From assembly GCA_913055925.1 (NCBI GenBank), contig CAJXLH010000136.1, positions 1 through 7,091 of the forward strand: 7,091 nt of DNA, in the 5' to 3' direction. The position numbers and the translations under genes were made by a program. Shown one piece after another: positions 6,875 through 7,091 of the stretch. Under the pieces are notes generated by a model, which saw only the letters and a program-made list of their open reading frames with translations, was not told the origin of the DNA and made no database searches. Each line of letters begins with the position of its first letter. Positions within the stretch are counted from its first letter, which is position 1. Origin of the DNA: an uncultured Maritalea sp. (GTDB lineage Bacteria > Pseudomonadota > Alphaproteobacteria > Rhizobiales > Devosiaceae).

Positions 6875-7091
6875 ATGAATAACAATCACATTGCATGGAT
6901 CGCACTCGATTGGGGGACAACCCATTTCCGCGCTTGGGCGCTAGCTCGAACCGGCGAGATTTTGGATCAGGTCAAATCGAACAAAGGCATGGGTGGCCTT
7001 AACCCTGACCAATTTGAGCCGACTTTACTCAACGAAATAGGGAAATGGCTAGACGGGCGAACATCGCCGGTACAGGCCTTTGCATGCGGTA
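6875..7091 (+). CDS. dgoK: 2-dehydro-3-deoxygalactonokinase, N-terminal part (partial)
   Basis: The first 72 codons of a gene that runs off the right edge. The start MNNNHIAWIALDWGTTHFRA shows the phosphate-1 loop DWGTT (D12-T16) of the actin-like ATPase fold. It is followed by R19-A20-W21 and, after a short strand, SNKGMGGL (35-42), the combination typical of DgoK. The fragment ends in AFACG, where the family continues with a conserved Gly-rich segment. Known function: ATP-dependent phosphorylation of 2-dehydro-3-deoxy-D-galactonate to the 6-phosphate, which KDPGal aldolase then splits to pyruvate and glyceraldehyde 3-phosphate. The gene begins 5 bases after the SDR stop, with a weak AGGA (6863-6866) 8 bases upstream of ATG 6875. 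Its presence is the best local evidence that the preceding dehydratase makes a galactose-derived keto-deoxy acid. An aldolase gene (dgoA) often follows, but lies outside the window if present. Confidence 0.9.
   Translation, partial: MNNNHIAWIALDWGTTHFRAWALARTGEILDQVKSNKGMGGLNPDQFEPTLLNEIGKWLDGRTSPVQAFACG

Noticed and set aside
1..7091. CRISPR arrays, tRNA/rRNA genes, transposase remnants or attachment sites.
   Set aside because: No spaced direct repeats, cloverleaf-like sequence or transposase motif seen; almost every base is within a convincing metabolic or transport gene.

Overview
The window reads as part of one sugar-catabolic operon, all on the + strand, from a Gram-negative bacterium that is most likely an alphaproteobacterium (Hyphomicrobiales/Rhodobacterales-like). 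That placement is an inference. The aldose dehydrogenase resembles the Caulobacter XylB type and the dehydratase resembles the Rhizobium L-arabinonate dehydratase type. The transporter is a CUT1 ABC system of the kind common in rhizobia and marine relatives, and base composition looks balanced by eye. I could not run a similarity search.

Layout. Positions 2-391 hold the C-terminal part of a sugar-binding protein whose start lies upstream of the window. Next is a 72-base gap (392-463) with a strong hairpin followed by T runs, and then two MalF/MalG-type permeases (464-1453 and 1456-2304). These are followed by a cytoplasmic GH36 alpha-galactosidase (2301-4391), an IlvD/EDD-family sugar-acid dehydratase (4384-6099), an SDR aldose 1-dehydrogenase (6099-6869), and the first 72 codons of a 2-dehydro-3-deoxygalactonokinase (6875 to the window end). 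From 1451 onward the junctions are +2 nt, a 4-nt overlap, an 8-nt overlap, a 1-nt overlap and +5 nt, so these genes are almost certainly co-transcribed and partly translationally coupled. No stretch over 300 bases lacks a gene. I see no RNA genes, mobile elements or CRISPR arrays.

How the genes fit together (inference from family functions). An alpha-galactoside such as melibiose or raffinose is bound outside, imported intact, and split inside the cell by the GH36 enzyme. The released D-galactose is oxidised at C1 by the SDR. The resulting galactonate is dehydrated to 2-dehydro-3-deoxygalactonate by the IlvD/EDD enzyme, then phosphorylated by DgoK. This is the oxidative De Ley-Doudoroff route rather than the Leloir pathway. 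The ABC ATPase, a galactonolactonase and the KDPGal aldolase (DgoA) are not in the window and would be expected next to it or elsewhere.

Nothing here is clearly a new system. The points most worth a second look are the use of an IlvD/EDD dehydratase where the classical pathway has the enolase-superfamily DgoD, a Gln-Arg pair at the usual cofactor-selecting position of the SDR, and the probable attenuating hairpin between binding protein and permease.
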